NCBI RefSeq assembly: GCF_030406325.1
Contig: NZ_JAUEQY010000050.1
Coordinates: forward strand, 1-54,570
Direction: 5' to 3'
Length of the DNA: 54,570 bases
From: Actinomadura sp. DC4
GTDB taxonomy: Bacteria; Actinomycetota; Actinomycetes; Streptosporangiales; Streptosporangiaceae
The notes beneath the pieces are model-generated. The model had not been told where the DNA came from and did no database searches. It saw nothing but the letters and a program-made list of their open reading frames with translations. The stretch's first letter is position 1. Each line of letters begins with the position of its first letter. This document shows positions 17,906 to 26,933 of this stretch, one piece after another. A program made the position numbers and the translations under genes.

Positions 17906-17919
17906 CGGTGTTCGGTTTC

Positions 17920-17954
17920 GGCCGGCCCCGCTGGAGTTCTCAGCGGGGCCGGCC
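17920..17954. terminator. Strong (possibly bidirectional) terminator after the T7SS operon
   Basis: A perfect 14-bp stem, GGCCGGCCCCGCTG (17920-17933) with CAGCGGGGCCGGCC (17941-17954), encloses a seven-base loop and is followed by TGTTTCGTT on the plus strand. It starts 15 bases after the PPE-like stop and overlaps the 3' end of the convergent DUF4291 gene, so it may serve both. It marks the end of the core T7SS locus. Confidence 0.8.
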
Positions 17955-18557
17955 TGTTTCGTTCTCCGCGGCGGCAGTACGGAGGCGCGCGGGCTCGGGC
18001 AGCGGGTACGGGCGTTCGTCGGGGAGCACCTCGCGGGCCGCGTCGAGTTCGCCGGCGGCGACCAGCCGCCGGATGTCTCCAGCCGTGTCAGTGACCTCGG
18101 TGATGCCGCGGATCCAGTCCTCGACGTAACGGCTCACGGCCTCGCCGGACAGGCCCACCTGGATCGCGCGGTACGGCAGCGGCTCCAGCCTGATCGACCG
18201 CTCGGGGTCCCACTGCACGCGCACCGGGCTCATCCTCTGCTCGGCCTTCCACGCGTCGGCGCTCTCGTGGGCGTGGCGGTCGTAGTGGCTGAGACTGGCG
18301 TTGGCGAGCGCCCACTCGAACCCCGTACGCGTCATCTCGACCGCGAGGATGCGCTCCTGGCCCGGCTTGGTGGCCCATCCTGAGCGGTACATCATCCACA
18401 GGAAGCTCGGCTTGATCCAGGTCATCCGGCCGCGCTTGAACGGGGCCACGAAGGTGCCGGCCGCGAGAGCGGCGTCCGCGATCGGAGACGGGTACGCCTG
18501 GTAGACGACGATCGTCTCGGCGGAGAATTTCGCTCTTACGTGGCGATCAGCGGGCAT
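17940..18557 (-). CDS. DUF4291 family protein
   Basis: The 205-aa protein carries the family signature: AETIVVYQAY, then RMTWIKPSFLWMMYRSGW (about residues 44-61), KPGQERILAVEMTRTGFEWAL and SIRLEPLPYRAIQVGL. DUF4291 is widespread in bacteria and fungi and its biochemical role is not established to my knowledge. The gene faces the T7SS operon and its 3' end lies inside the shared terminator. I see no functional link to secretion. Confidence 0.9.
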   Translation of the reverse strand: MPADRHVRAKFSAETIVVYQAYPSPIADAALAAGTFVAPFKRGRMTWIKPSFLWMMYRSGWATKPGQERILAVEMTRTGFEWALANASLSHYDRHAHESADAWKAEQRMSPVRVQWDPERSIRLEPLPYRAIQVGLSGEAVSRYVEDWIRGITEVTDTAGDIRRLVAAGELDAAREVLPDERPYPLPEPARLRTAAAENETGRPR

Positions 18558-18676
18558 TCGGGCATCTTACAAAAGGCCGGTGCGAGCGATGGGCGCGCCG
18601 AATGCACGAGATGCCCGAGACAGCGTACGATGCGCGGCGTAAGGGGCGATCAGGGGAACCGGGAGCAGTGAGGCAG

Positions 18677-19075
18677 ATGCCCGAGGCGTACGTCCACACC
18701 GCTTATTACGCGCCGATCAGGCTCATCATCTACCTGGTCGTTTTCGGAGTCGTCGCGATCGTCGGCGCGATCGCGCGCAGGACCCGGCGAAAGAACATGG
18801 GCCAGTACGGCCGGCCGCCGGCTCAGAACTGGCAGCAGCCGATGCCGCCGCCCGGCTCGCCGTACGGCGCGTGGGGCAACCAGCAGCAGGGCTACGGCCC
18901 ACCGGGTCCGCCCGGTCCGCCCGGTCCGCCTCCGCAGGGCCAGCCGCCGTACGGTGGGCAGCAGCCGTACGGCGGCCAGCAGGGGCCGCCGCCCCAAGGA
19001 TGGGGTCCGGCTCCGCCGCCTCAGGGCTACGGTCCGCCGCCCCAGCCGCAGGGTCAGCAACAACCACCCTGGTGA
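18677..19075 (+). CDS. Small membrane protein with Pro/Gly/Gln-rich tail
   Basis: The ~132-residue protein has one transmembrane helix (about 14-35, IRLIIYLVVFGVVAIVGAI), a basic RRTRRK stop-transfer, and then a long low-complexity tail of GPPGPPGPP, PYGGQQ and PPPQG repeats. It is therefore an anchored protein with a disordered, probably cytoplasmic tail. ATG 18677 is preferred because GGGAG lies eleven bases upstream; GTG 18668 or ATG 18602 are possible. I do not recognise a family, but similar tails occur in actinobacterial envelope proteins. Confidence 0.6.
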   Translation: MPEAYVHTAYYAPIRLIIYLVVFGVVAIVGAIARRTRRKNMGQYGRPPAQNWQQPMPPPGSPYGAWGNQQQGYGPPGPPGPPGPPPQGQPPYGGQQPYGGQQGPPPQGWGPAPPPQGYGPPPQPQGQQQPPW

Positions 19076-19218
19076 GGTTTTTGTCATCATCTGTCGCCTG
19101 ATGTCCGGTTATGCCACTCCTGGTCGCTCGACAACCCCTCTAGTCGGTTGAAACCGCACCCCTCTTCACGCGAAGCTTTCTACTCTGTGCCCCTAGAGAA
19201 GCCGAAGAAGCCCGGGAC

Positions 19219-21150
19219 GTGGTCGATGTGACAGCCCGCGAAGCGCGGTTACTGCAACCAGGCCGCGTCTACGTCGGGTGGCGTTATGCCCAGGTCCATG
19301 ACGATCCCGGCCCTCCACCGAAACGCCCGACGCCGCCCGAGTCGGAAAAGGTCGACCGGGAGTGGCTGGAGTCGCAGCGGCAGAAGGAGAACCTCTTCAA
19401 CCGGCCGTTGAAGATGATGGGCGTCGCCACCGGCGTGGGCGCGCTTCTGTTCATCCTCGCCGGGCTGACCGGCACCCTCCCGTGGGCGTTCGCGATCGCG
19501 GGTCTGGTGGCATGCGCGGCGATCGCGGGGATCACCGGCTACTCAATGTGGCAGAGCGAAAAGGTGCTGCGGGCACGGATGGCCGAGGAGACCGAGCGGT
19601 TCGAGCGCCGCGAGGAGGAACGCCGCCGCCGGCTCGAGGCCGCCCATGCCGCGCACGCCCGCGCGTACCAGGAGTGGCAGCACCGCCGCGAGGCGTTCGA
19701 GTCGCAGCACGAGTGGTACGCCGTGACGCTTCCGGAGGGCGTCGCACGGGTCGACGTGGCCGGGGGCACGCTCGCGGGCTGGTCGGCGGCGGTCACGATG
19801 ATGGGCGCTGCGCGACTGGCCGCCGGCTCCCAGGTGACCGTGCTGGACCTGTCGGAGGGCGCGGTCGCGAAAGAACTCGTCGAGCTCGGCAACGACCAGG
19901 GCGAGCGGCCGCTCGTCTGGGTGCTCCCCGGCGACCTGCCGCAGCTCGACCTCACCCACGGACTGGGCCCCGAGGAGCTCGCGGACGTGCTCTCCCTGGT
20001 GGTCAGCGTGAGCGAGGAGCAGTCGAGCACCCGGGATCTGTCCTTCGACAACGCCATCCTCGAACGTGTCCTCGGCGTCTTCGGCGGACGCGCCGCGATC
20101 CCGCGCATCACCGCCGCGCTGCGCGCCCTGGCCCAGGTGGGCGACCCGCGCGACGACCTGCGGAGCGGCCTGATCACGGACGAGGAGCTCGCCAAGATCA
20201 CCACGATGTTCGGCCGGGGCGCCGCCGACCGGGTCGTCATCGAACGGGCGTGGGCGCTGGAGTCGCAGCTGCGCAAACTGGAGAAGCTCGGCTCGAACCC
20301 GACACTGCTCCCGCCGAGCCGGCTGCGGGTCATCACGACCGACCGCCGCGCCGGCGTGCTGACCAACCGCGTGCTCGGCACGTACGTCGCCGCGGCGCTG
20401 ACACACGTGCTCCGCGCCACGAAGAGCGGCACCCCGTGGGCGCACACGCTGATGGTGTGCGGCGCGGAGAAGCTGCGCGGCGATGTCCTGGACCGTCTGA
20501 TCGATTCGTGCGAGGCGACGTCGACGGGCCTGGTCCTGATGTACCGCTCCATCCCGCCGCACGTGAAGGAGAGACTGGGCCGAGGCCACGCGGCGGTGGG
20601 CTTCATGCGTCTGGGCAACGCCGAGGACGCGCGCGTGGCGGCGGAACAGATCGGTGCGGAGCAGTTGCTGGAGGTCGCGGAACTCACGGACAAACTGGGA
20701 GACGCGGTAGCGGACCCGGAGAACGGCACGTACATCAGCACGGTGGGCCGCTCGGTCCCGTCGGTGTACGACGGCGCCGGCACGTCGGAGGACGCCTTGC
20801 CGGACGGCATCGGCCGCGCGACCGCATGGGGCCAGAGCACGTCGATGGCCGCGGACGCGGGCAAGGGCTCGCGCGAGCTGGCGGTAGAGCCACAGGAACT
20901 ACAGCAACTCCCTCCAACGGCGATGATCTTCACCCATGCCGAGCCGTCGGGCCGACGCATCGTGCTGGTGGACGCGAACCCGGGCATCATGACGCTGCCG
21001 ACGGCCAACATCCAGGAGTACGAGGAGGCCACAGGCCCAACCCGCGCCCGCCACGCCAAGCCGGACATCACCCCACAGGACGGCTCCCGCTCGGCCCCGA
21101 ACCTGGGCCCCCCACCCGAACGCCTCGACTTCCGCAAGAAAAAGCGCTGA
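19219..21150 (+). CDS. Membrane-anchored protein of unknown function (643 aa)
   Basis: There are two transmembrane helices near residues 70-110, then a charged coiled coil (about 115-165), then a large alpha/beta domain. It looks P-loop-NTPase-like in layout (VTVLDLSE, VLVLMYRS and HTLMVCGAEKL strands, then TLPTANIQEYEE near the end), but I find no Walker A. I recall similar actinobacterial proteins that lack an assigned function and end with a conserved GRRIVLVDANPGI segment. It starts at GTG 19219 or 19228, neither with a strong ribosome binding site. It lies between the T7SS and a HerA-type ATPase and could be a degenerate ATPase subunit; that is speculation. Confidence 0.7.
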   Translation: MVDVTAREARLLQPGRVYVGWRYAQVHDDPGPPPKRPTPPESEKVDREWLESQRQKENLFNRPLKMMGVATGVGALLFILAGLTGTLPWAFAIAGLVACAAIAGITGYSMWQSEKVLRARMAEETERFERREEERRRRLEAAHAAHARAYQEWQHRREAFESQHEWYAVTLPEGVARVDVAGGTLAGWSAAVTMMGAARLAAGSQVTVLDLSEGAVAKELVELGNDQGERPLVWVLPGDLPQLDLTHGLGPEELADVLSLVVSVSEEQSSTRDLSFDNAILERVLGVFGGRAAIPRITAALRALAQVGDPRDDLRSGLITDEELAKITTMFGRGAADRVVIERAWALESQLRKLEKLGSNPTLLPPSRLRVITTDRRAGVLTNRVLGTYVAAALTHVLRATKSGTPWAHTLMVCGAEKLRGDVLDRLIDSCEATSTGLVLMYRSIPPHVKERLGRGHAAVGFMRLGNAEDARVAAEQIGAEQLLEVAELTDKLGDAVADPENGTYISTVGRSVPSVYDGAGTSEDALPDGIGRATAWGQSTSMAADAGKGSRELAVEPQELQQLPPTAMIFTHAEPSGRRIVLVDANPGIMTLPTANIQEYEEATGPTRARHAKPDITPQDGSRSAPNLGPPPERLDFRKKKR

Positions 21151-21179
21151 GACTTTAAGTCCGAAGACGCCAACACCCG

Positions 21180-21450
21180 CGTCCGCCAACACCCGCGCCC
21201 GCGAGCGGTTGCGCTCGTGCACGTTGGGTTCCGCGTCGGCAGGTGCCAACGCTCGCGTCCGTAAGCGCCAACGCGGGCGCTCGCCTGCGCCTGCGCTCGT
21301 GCGAGTTGAGACCCGCGCTGGTAAGTGTCAACGCTCGTGCCCACGAGCGGAGCAGCCGCGCTCGTGCGCGTTGAGACTCGCGCTAGTAAGCGTTAACGCT
21401 CGCTCGTCCTCGCGCCTGCCAACGCCCGCGAGCGGCTGCGCTTGTGAGCG
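21180..21450. repeat. Degenerate palindromic direct-repeat field
   Basis: The 477-base gap 21151-21627 holds no credible gene. It contains four copies of GCGCTYGTG starting at 21211, 21293, 21358 and 21438, plus recurrent GTAAGYGYYAACGCTCG and TTGAGACYCGCGCT blocks, spaced about 65-82 bases apart. Some copies are self-complementary; GCTCGTG (21333-21339) and CACGAGC (21342-21348) form a perfect seven-bp hairpin. This resembles REP-like or iteron-like intergenic DNA rather than a coding region or a CRISPR. Bases 21451-21627 show nothing recognisable. Confidence 0.65.
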
Positions 21451-21627
21451 TTGCTGTGGGATCAGTCGTTGGTGGTGCGGGACGTCCTCCGGGACCCGCG
21501 GCCTGAGACGCCTCAGTACCCCTGCCACGGATCCACACTCGCCAGAATGTTGGCGACAACTCCGCAGCGCGATGGTGAAGGCGGGATGCCCGCCGGAAGC
21601 GCATCCCGGCGAGCACCGACGCGATGA

Positions 21628-22044
21628 TCAGGTTTCGGGCACCGGCAGGCGCGAGAGGACCTGGTGCAGTAGCTTCTCCTGATCGGTCAGCATCTGCCCG
21701 TGTCCGGTCAGCATCCGCGTGTGTTCGGCCATGGTCCGCCCGTGCTCCGCGAGCGTCTGCCCGTGCTCGGTCAGGACCACGCCGTGGTCGACCTGCGTCT
21801 GGCGGATCGTGGTCACCTCCAGGACCAGTCCACCGGTGGCCTCGCCCTGTCTGCGGAGGGTGGAGTTCTGGTCGGACTGCACGCGGCCGAACGCGTTGAG
21901 AAGCCGCATCTGCTGCTCGAAGGCGATCCGGATGTCCGCCGTCTCCTTCTCGAGGGCCGCGAACCGCTCGGCCATCCGCTGCTGAGCCTGTTCTCGCTCG
22001 ACCGCGGTCACGCGACGCTCGAGCTCGGCGATATCACTGCTCAT
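21628..22044 (-). CDS. Coiled-coil hypothetical protein
   Basis: The 138-aa protein is almost entirely predicted coiled coil. It starts SDIAELERRVTAVEREQAQQ and ends with four to five seven-residue units of the type LTEHGQT/LAEHGRT/MAEHTRM/LTGHGQM (about 90-122), rich in His and Gly at fixed heptad positions. No enzymatic motif or signal peptide is present. Such proteins often act as adaptors or tail-fibre-like trimers; here the function is unknown. It stands alone between the repeat field and the membrane protein at 22167. Confidence 0.7.
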   Translation of the reverse strand: MSSDIAELERRVTAVEREQAQQRMAERFAALEKETADIRIAFEQQMRLLNAFGRVQSDQNSTLRRQGEATGGLVLEVTTIRQTQVDHGVVLTEHGQTLAEHGRTMAEHTRMLTGHGQMLTDQEKLLHQVLSRLPVPET

Positions 22045-22166
22045 CGAAGGATCCTTCCGGTTCGGGGGGAGTCGGCGAACGGCCCGAAGACCGCCACCAG
22101 CACAGAACCTAGCCCGCCTAAACCACTGATCGCAATCAGGCGGCTACAGAAAGTTAAAGAGGGGGT

Positions 22167-22895
22167 TCAGTGCAGCCGGCCCAGCAACGTGACCGCCGTC
22201 GAGACCGCCTGCCGCTTCGCGTCCGGATAGGGCAGCCGCGTACCGACCAGCTTCTGATCCCCCCGTACGCGAGCCGGATAGTCCGCGCCGCGCCACTTCA
22301 CGGTCAGTACGACGTTGCGCCGGCGGACCTCCACCTCGGCACCCCCCATGTCGTAGGAGGTACGCCCGGAAACGACGAGGTTGGACGACTGTGCCGCGAA
22401 GGCCTCGTCGCCGAGCCCGGACAGCCGTTCGGGGTCGTGCTCGAAGCCACCGTTGCGAACCGGGTCGGAGGTGTAGGCGAGGTCGTCGGCGAACTCCTTC
22501 GCGGCCCGGACCGTACCCGACGCCCCCTGCGCGGACGACGACAGCCGGAACGCCACCTCGAACGAGCGCGACTTCTCCGGCCGCAGCAGCTCCCACGTGC
22601 ACGAGTCCCGGCCGGGCCGCGGCGTCACCGTACGGACGTCGGCGGGCAGCGGTGCCGCGCACGGGTCCGGCACCGCGGCGTAGTCGCTCGGCGACGTGCC
22701 CGCCTTGGCCGGAGACGGGCCGTCCCCGCCGGACCGTAGCAGCGCGAGTCCGCCCACCAGGAGGAGCAGGACCGCGCTCACGGCGACGACGATCCAGGTC
22801 AGCCGGTCCGGCCCCTCGGGAACGTCGGGCGCGGGCGGCTCAGGAGGGGCCGGTTCCTCGGGCGGAAGGAACTGCGGCCTGTCCCGATCGGACAC
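22167..22895 (-). CDS. Single-pass membrane protein, DUF3558-like extracytoplasmic domain possible
   Basis: This 242-aa protein has a Pro-rich cytoplasmic N-terminus (PPEEPAPPEPPAPD), a transmembrane helix (about 35-55) and an extracytoplasmic domain with two cysteines (VPDPCAAPLP and RDSCTWEL). The spacing and the C-terminal VRRRNVVLTVKW strand recall DUF3558-type lipoprotein domains, but I cannot prove that. GTG 22895 is chosen for the GGAGGAGACATC just upstream. It is divergent from the HerA-type ATPase gene with a gap of about 66 bases. Confidence 0.65.
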   Translation of the reverse strand: MSDRDRPQFLPPEEPAPPEPPAPDVPEGPDRLTWIVVAVSAVLLLLVGGLALLRSGGDGPSPAKAGTSPSDYAAVPDPCAAPLPADVRTVTPRPGRDSCTWELLRPEKSRSFEVAFRLSSSAQGASGTVRAAKEFADDLAYTSDPVRNGGFEHDPERLSGLGDEAFAAQSSNLVVSGRTSYDMGGAEVEVRRRNVVLTVKWRGADYPARVRGDQKLVGTRLPYPDAKRQAVSTAVTLLGRLH

Positions 22896-22961
22896 GATGT
22901 CTCCTCCACAATGGGCGTCCCCCTCTGGCATGAAAGGGCGCGGCCCTGTAATCCTGCATGG

Positions 22962-25841
22962 GTGGCAGGGGTTGCTGGGGGACTTCAGGGGCCGTGGTAC
23001 CGAATTCAGGCGATCCTTTCACCGGCCCGCAGTTCCTCGGCCGAGTGGGACTTCGTCACGGTCCTGCCCGCGGTGCTGTCGGCGGCGCAGGGCGGCCGGT
23101 CGTTCGTCGTCGGCTGGATGTCGCGCGGCGGAGGCGCGCCGCTCGAGCTCATCACCAACGCCGGGCCGCTCACGCCGTCGAACGATCGCCAGCAGGGGCT
23201 GCTGTTCCCCAACGGCGCCCGCGGTGTCGAGATCGGGGACGGCTGGCTGGCCGACGCCGCCGCGATGACCTGGAGCCGCTGCCCCGCCCGGCTCGCGCCG
23301 CCGCTCATGTCCACGAGGAACGACACCGGGCCCAGCCTGTTCGAGTCGACGCTCGTCACGCTCATGGGCCGCCCGTTCGGCTGGCTCGTCATCGCCGAGC
23401 AGTGCGGCGAGCAGGTGCTGAAGGCCGAGGTCACCGACCTGCAGTACGAGCTGCAGGTGCAGCGCCGCGGTGACGACGAGCTCGCCGTCGAACGCCTCGA
23501 ACGCCGCATGGCCGAGCTCGACGCCTTCCAGGAGGCCGGCCTGTGGCGCGTACGCGTGCTGGCCGGCGCGGCGTCCGCCCAGGATCTCGACCAGATCGCG
23601 CCCGTCCTCGTCGGGTCGGTCGAGATGAGCCACCACCCGTACCGCCTGCGTTCGGGACAGCGGTCCGTACGGTTCCATGAGGCGGTCCACGTCGACACCC
23701 AGGACCAGGACCTGAAGTCCCCGTTCATCGCGACCGCCGGGGCCCTGGCCGCGCTCGCCGGGCTGCCACGCCGCGAGGTCCCGGGCCTGCGCGTGCTCGA
23801 CGCCGGCTACTTCGACGTGACCTCCGAGGTGGGCGGGCCCGAGAGCGGGGAGAGCATCGCACTCGGTGAGGTGCTCGACGGGCAGGACCGCCAGGTCGGT
23901 ACGTTCACGGTGCCGCTGCAGACGCTCAACCGGCACGTTTTCGTCACCGGGTCGACCGGCGCGGGCAAGTCCCAGACCGTACGCCACCTGCTCGAACAGC
24001 TGACCAAGGCGCGCATCCCGTGGCTCGCCATCGAGCCGGCCAAGTCGGAGTACGCCGCGATGGCGGGCCGGATCGACGCACCCGTAACCGTCATCAACCC
24101 CTCCGACCCGGCCGCCGTCCCCGTATCGGTCAATCCGCTCGCACCCGAGCCGGGCTATCCCGTACAGGCCCATATCGACATGGTGCGGGCACTGTTCCAG
24201 GCGGCGTTCGACGCCGAGGAGCCGTTCCCGCAGATCATGTCGCAGGCGCTGCAGCGTGTGTACGAGGCCAACGGCTGGGACGTCGTCACCGGCCGCGGCC
24301 GGCCCGGCTCGGCCATCGAGCCCGCCGTACCCACGCTCGAACAGCTCCAGAAGGCCGCGCTCCAGGTGATCAGCGACGTGGGCTACGGCAACGAGCTGAT
24401 GGCCGACGTGAAGGGCTTCGTCGACGTACGCCTGCGGTCGCTGCGCATCGGCTCGGCCGGCCGGTTCTTCGAGGGCGGGCACCCGGCCGACATGGAGGGC
24501 CTGCTGAGCCGCAACGTCGTACTCGCGATCGAGGACGTCGCCAACGACGAGGACAAGGCGTTCCTCATGGGCACCCTGATCATCCGCATCGTCGAGCACC
24601 TGCGGCTGCGCGCCCGCCGCTCCGGCACCGGTACGCGCGGCCTGGAGCACGTGATCGTCATCGAGGAGGCGCACCGCCTGCTGCGCAACCGCGGTGAAGA
24701 ACGTGCCAGCGCGCACGCCGTGGAGCTGTTCGCCGGAATGCTCGCGGAGATCCGCGCGTACGGCGAGGGCATCGTCGTGGCCGAGCAGATCCCGACCAAG
24801 CTCGTCCCGGACGTGGTCAAGAACACCGCGCTCAAGGTCGTACACCGGCTGCCCGCGTACGACGACCGGCGGCTCGTCGGCGCCGCGATGAACCTCGACG
24901 AGGACCAGTCCCGCGAGGTGGTGTCGCTGCCACCGGGCGCGGCGGCGGTGTTCGCCGACGGAATGGACCGCCCGCTGCGCGTACGTGTGCCACTGGGCCG
25001 CGACCGCGAGCACGTGCTGCCCGGACCGGTCCCCCCCATCGACGGCCGCCGCTCCGCCGCGTGCGGGGAGTCGTGCCGGGACGGGAGGGCGTGCTCGCTG
25101 TACGAGCTGCGCGAGGCCGACCTGAACGCGTCGGCGGCGCCGTGGGCGTGGCTGCGGGTGTGGGCGGACACTCTCGTTCTCGCACACCTGGTCGACCGCC
25201 CGATGCCCCGCGTCCCGGACGAACTCGCCGAAGACTGGACATCCCAGTCCGCCCGCCTGCGCGAGTGCATGCTCGCGACCGTGCTGGACGGCGCCATCGG
25301 CCGCCGCTCGGCCGCCCTGCGGGCCGCGTACGCGCCGGAGGACCTCACGGTGAGCGTCGCGACCGCGGCCGGGCAGCTGCTGGCCGACCCCAGACGTCCT
25401 GCGGACCCGCTCCCCGGCGCGGCGTGGATGATCCCGCAACTGCGCTGGCTGCACGAGATGAGCCGGCTGTTCCCTCCGGGCGAGGGCGTTCCGGACAAAC
25501 GCGACCCGGTGCCGCCGATGGACCATGAACTGCCGGGCCTGAAGGAGCCGGCCGAGCCGCTGTTCGGCCATCGCGTACGGGCGCTGCGCCGCCATCCGCT
25601 GTCGATGGAGCTGTTGTCCAACCGCCCGATCGTACGAGTGGCCGTTCTGGGCGACGACGACTACGCGGGCGTGGAGGCCGACCTGGCCGTACTCGGAATC
25701 GGCGTGGACCCGGCCGACCGCTTGACGCACGTCGCCGAACGGATGCGGGTGCGGTGGCTGGAGGACGTACTCGACTGGCCGCGCCGCTTCACCGCAGCCT
25801 TCGAGGACCCCGGGGGAGCGCTGCCGTTCTTCGACCGGTGA
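22962..25841 (+). CDS. HerA/DUF87-type ATP-binding protein
   Basis: The ~959-aa protein has an N-terminal alpha/beta region of about 330 residues. A hexameric HerA/VirB4-like ATPase core follows, with Walker A GSTGAGKSQT (codons near 23947-23976), IEPAKSEYAAM, Walker B VIVIEEAHRLL (~24653-24685), and the sensor-like AEQIPTKL. The C-terminal ~300 residues are helical with a Cys pair (SAACGESCRDGRAC). Such ATPases pump DNA or proteins and often pair with nucleases or membrane partners. TGTAAT (22947-22952) lies ten bases before GTG 22962, suggesting a leaderless start; ATG 22911 would add 17 residues but has no ribosome binding site. Confidence 0.8.
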   Translation: MAGVAGGLQGPWYRIQAILSPARSSSAEWDFVTVLPAVLSAAQGGRSFVVGWMSRGGGAPLELITNAGPLTPSNDRQQGLLFPNGARGVEIGDGWLADAAAMTWSRCPARLAPPLMSTRNDTGPSLFESTLVTLMGRPFGWLVIAEQCGEQVLKAEVTDLQYELQVQRRGDDELAVERLERRMAELDAFQEAGLWRVRVLAGAASAQDLDQIAPVLVGSVEMSHHPYRLRSGQRSVRFHEAVHVDTQDQDLKSPFIATAGALAALAGLPRREVPGLRVLDAGYFDVTSEVGGPESGESIALGEVLDGQDRQVGTFTVPLQTLNRHVFVTGSTGAGKSQTVRHLLEQLTKARIPWLAIEPAKSEYAAMAGRIDAPVTVINPSDPAAVPVSVNPLAPEPGYPVQAHIDMVRALFQAAFDAEEPFPQIMSQALQRVYEANGWDVVTGRGRPGSAIEPAVPTLEQLQKAALQVISDVGYGNELMADVKGFVDVRLRSLRIGSAGRFFEGGHPADMEGLLSRNVVLAIEDVANDEDKAFLMGTLIIRIVEHLRLRARRSGTGTRGLEHVIVIEEAHRLLRNRGEERASAHAVELFAGMLAEIRAYGEGIVVAEQIPTKLVPDVVKNTALKVVHRLPAYDDRRLVGAAMNLDEDQSREVVSLPPGAAAVFADGMDRPLRVRVPLGRDREHVLPGPVPPIDGRRSAACGESCRDGRACSLYELREADLNASAAPWAWLRVWADTLVLAHLVDRPMPRVPDELAEDWTSQSARLRECMLATVLDGAIGRRSAALRAAYAPEDLTVSVATAAGQLLADPRRPADPLPGAAWMIPQLRWLHEMSRLFPPGEGVPDKRDPVPPMDHELPGLKEPAEPLFGHRVRALRRHPLSMELLSNRPIVRVAVLGDDDYAGVEADLAVLGIGVDPADRLTHVAERMRVRWLEDVLDWPRRFTAAFEDPGGALPFFDR

Positions 25842-25874
25842 CGTTCTGTCAGTGATGTGGTGCAGGGTGTTGCC

Positions 25875-26885
25875 ATGTGGTGGAGATGGCCGGCCGTCGT
25901 GCTGCTCGTGGTCAGCGGATGGGTCTTCGGATGTTCTGAGACCCGCCGCCGATGGACGCTCGGCGTGGCGCTGACCCGATTAGGCTCGGCGATCGGCGGG
26001 GGTGGCAAGGGGCGAGCCGAGACGTACGCGCGCGGCCTGTTGACGGCCGTGGGCTGCGGGCTGCTCGCGGTGTTCCTGAGCCTGCTGCCCCAGTGGTCGC
26101 CGGGCGCGGGTCGGTATCGGTGGGCGGGGGCTGCGGTCTCGCTTGAGCCGATCCCAGTGCCGGGCTTGCCTCTGTGGCCGCCGCGGTCCGGCGGGGGCTT
26201 GCGTCCGCAGCCGCCGGGCGCCGGCCGGCTCGGACGGACACCGGAGTCCGGGCGGCTCCGCCGGGCGTCCGAGGCCGGAGGTCTTCGGTGGGCGTCGGAG
26301 GTGGGGCGGTTCCGCCAGGCGCTGGCGACCGGGCGTTTTCGGCCGGCGTTAGGGGCCGGGCGTTTTCGGTGGGCGCCGGAGGCCGAGTGGTCCCGGTCGT
26401 CATCGCACGGCCGGGTCGTTCCGCCGTGTCGGGGCCCGTGCGTTAGGGCCGTCGTGATGCGGGTGGTCGATGGCGACACACTCGTCCTGCGCGGGCTGGG
26501 CCGAGTCCGGCTCATCGGCCTGGACGCACCGGAGACGTGGCTGAGGCACGACTGCCTCGGCCCGGAGGCCACCCACGCCCTTAACCGGCTGACCCCACCT
26601 GGCACACCGGTATATACGGCCGGAGACAGCGAGCCGTACGACCGCTACGGCCGGAGGCTGCTCTACCTCTGGACGCCGGGCGGTGCGTTCGTGAACACCG
26701 AACTCGTCCGAGCCGGCCTCGCCCGAGCCCTGCCCATATCGCCCGACACCACCCACGCGGCGATCGTCCACGCCGCCGAACAAGCCGCCCAGCGTGCGGA
26801 AACCGGCATCTGGCACCCCAACCTGCCCGGCTGCACCCGCACCCAACACCCATCCGGACGGAGGTTGGCCCCGGGCTCGGCATAG
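25875..26885 (+). CDS. Membrane-anchored staphylococcal nuclease-like (SNase) protein
   Basis: The 336-aa protein has two hydrophobic helices (about 1-20 and 50-70), an Arg/Trp/Gly-rich low-complexity linker of GRFRxALxAGRFRW-type repeats (about 100-185), and a C-terminal SNase domain. The nuclease motifs are VVDGDTLVLRG, RVRLIGLDAPE (Arg and Glu of the active site), DRYGRRLLYLW (second catalytic Arg) and GLARALP. The catalytic domain is probably extracytoplasmic. ATG 25875 is a reasonable start; GTG 25857 would add six residues. It follows the HerA-type gene by about 33 bases, so an ATPase-nuclease pair is possible. Confidence 0.8.
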   Translation: MWWRWPAVVLLVVSGWVFGCSETRRRWTLGVALTRLGSAIGGGGKGRAETYARGLLTAVGCGLLAVFLSLLPQWSPGAGRYRWAGAAVSLEPIPVPGLPLWPPRSGGGLRPQPPGAGRLGRTPESGRLRRASEAGGLRWASEVGRFRQALATGRFRPALGAGRFRWAPEAEWSRSSSHGRVVPPCRGPCVRAVVMRVVDGDTLVLRGLGRVRLIGLDAPETWLRHDCLGPEATHALNRLTPPGTPVYTAGDSEPYDRYGRRLLYLWTPGGAFVNTELVRAGLARALPISPDTTHAAIVHAAEQAAQRAETGIWHPNLPGCTRTQHPSGRRLAPGSA

Positions 26886-26933
26886 GAAGTGGATCCCTGC
26901 GGCACGGCGTGGGAGGCGGGTCTTCGGCTCGGC

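Noticed and set aside
19219-21150. EccE of the T7SS
   Set aside because: Two N-terminal helices and closeness to the locus suggested EccE, but the length, coiled coil and C-terminal NTPase-like strands do not fit.
23019-25730. A 903-codon minus-strand open frame
   Set aside because: It is antisense to the HerA-type ATPase with its Walker motifs and reads as low-complexity Arg/His/Gly sequence.
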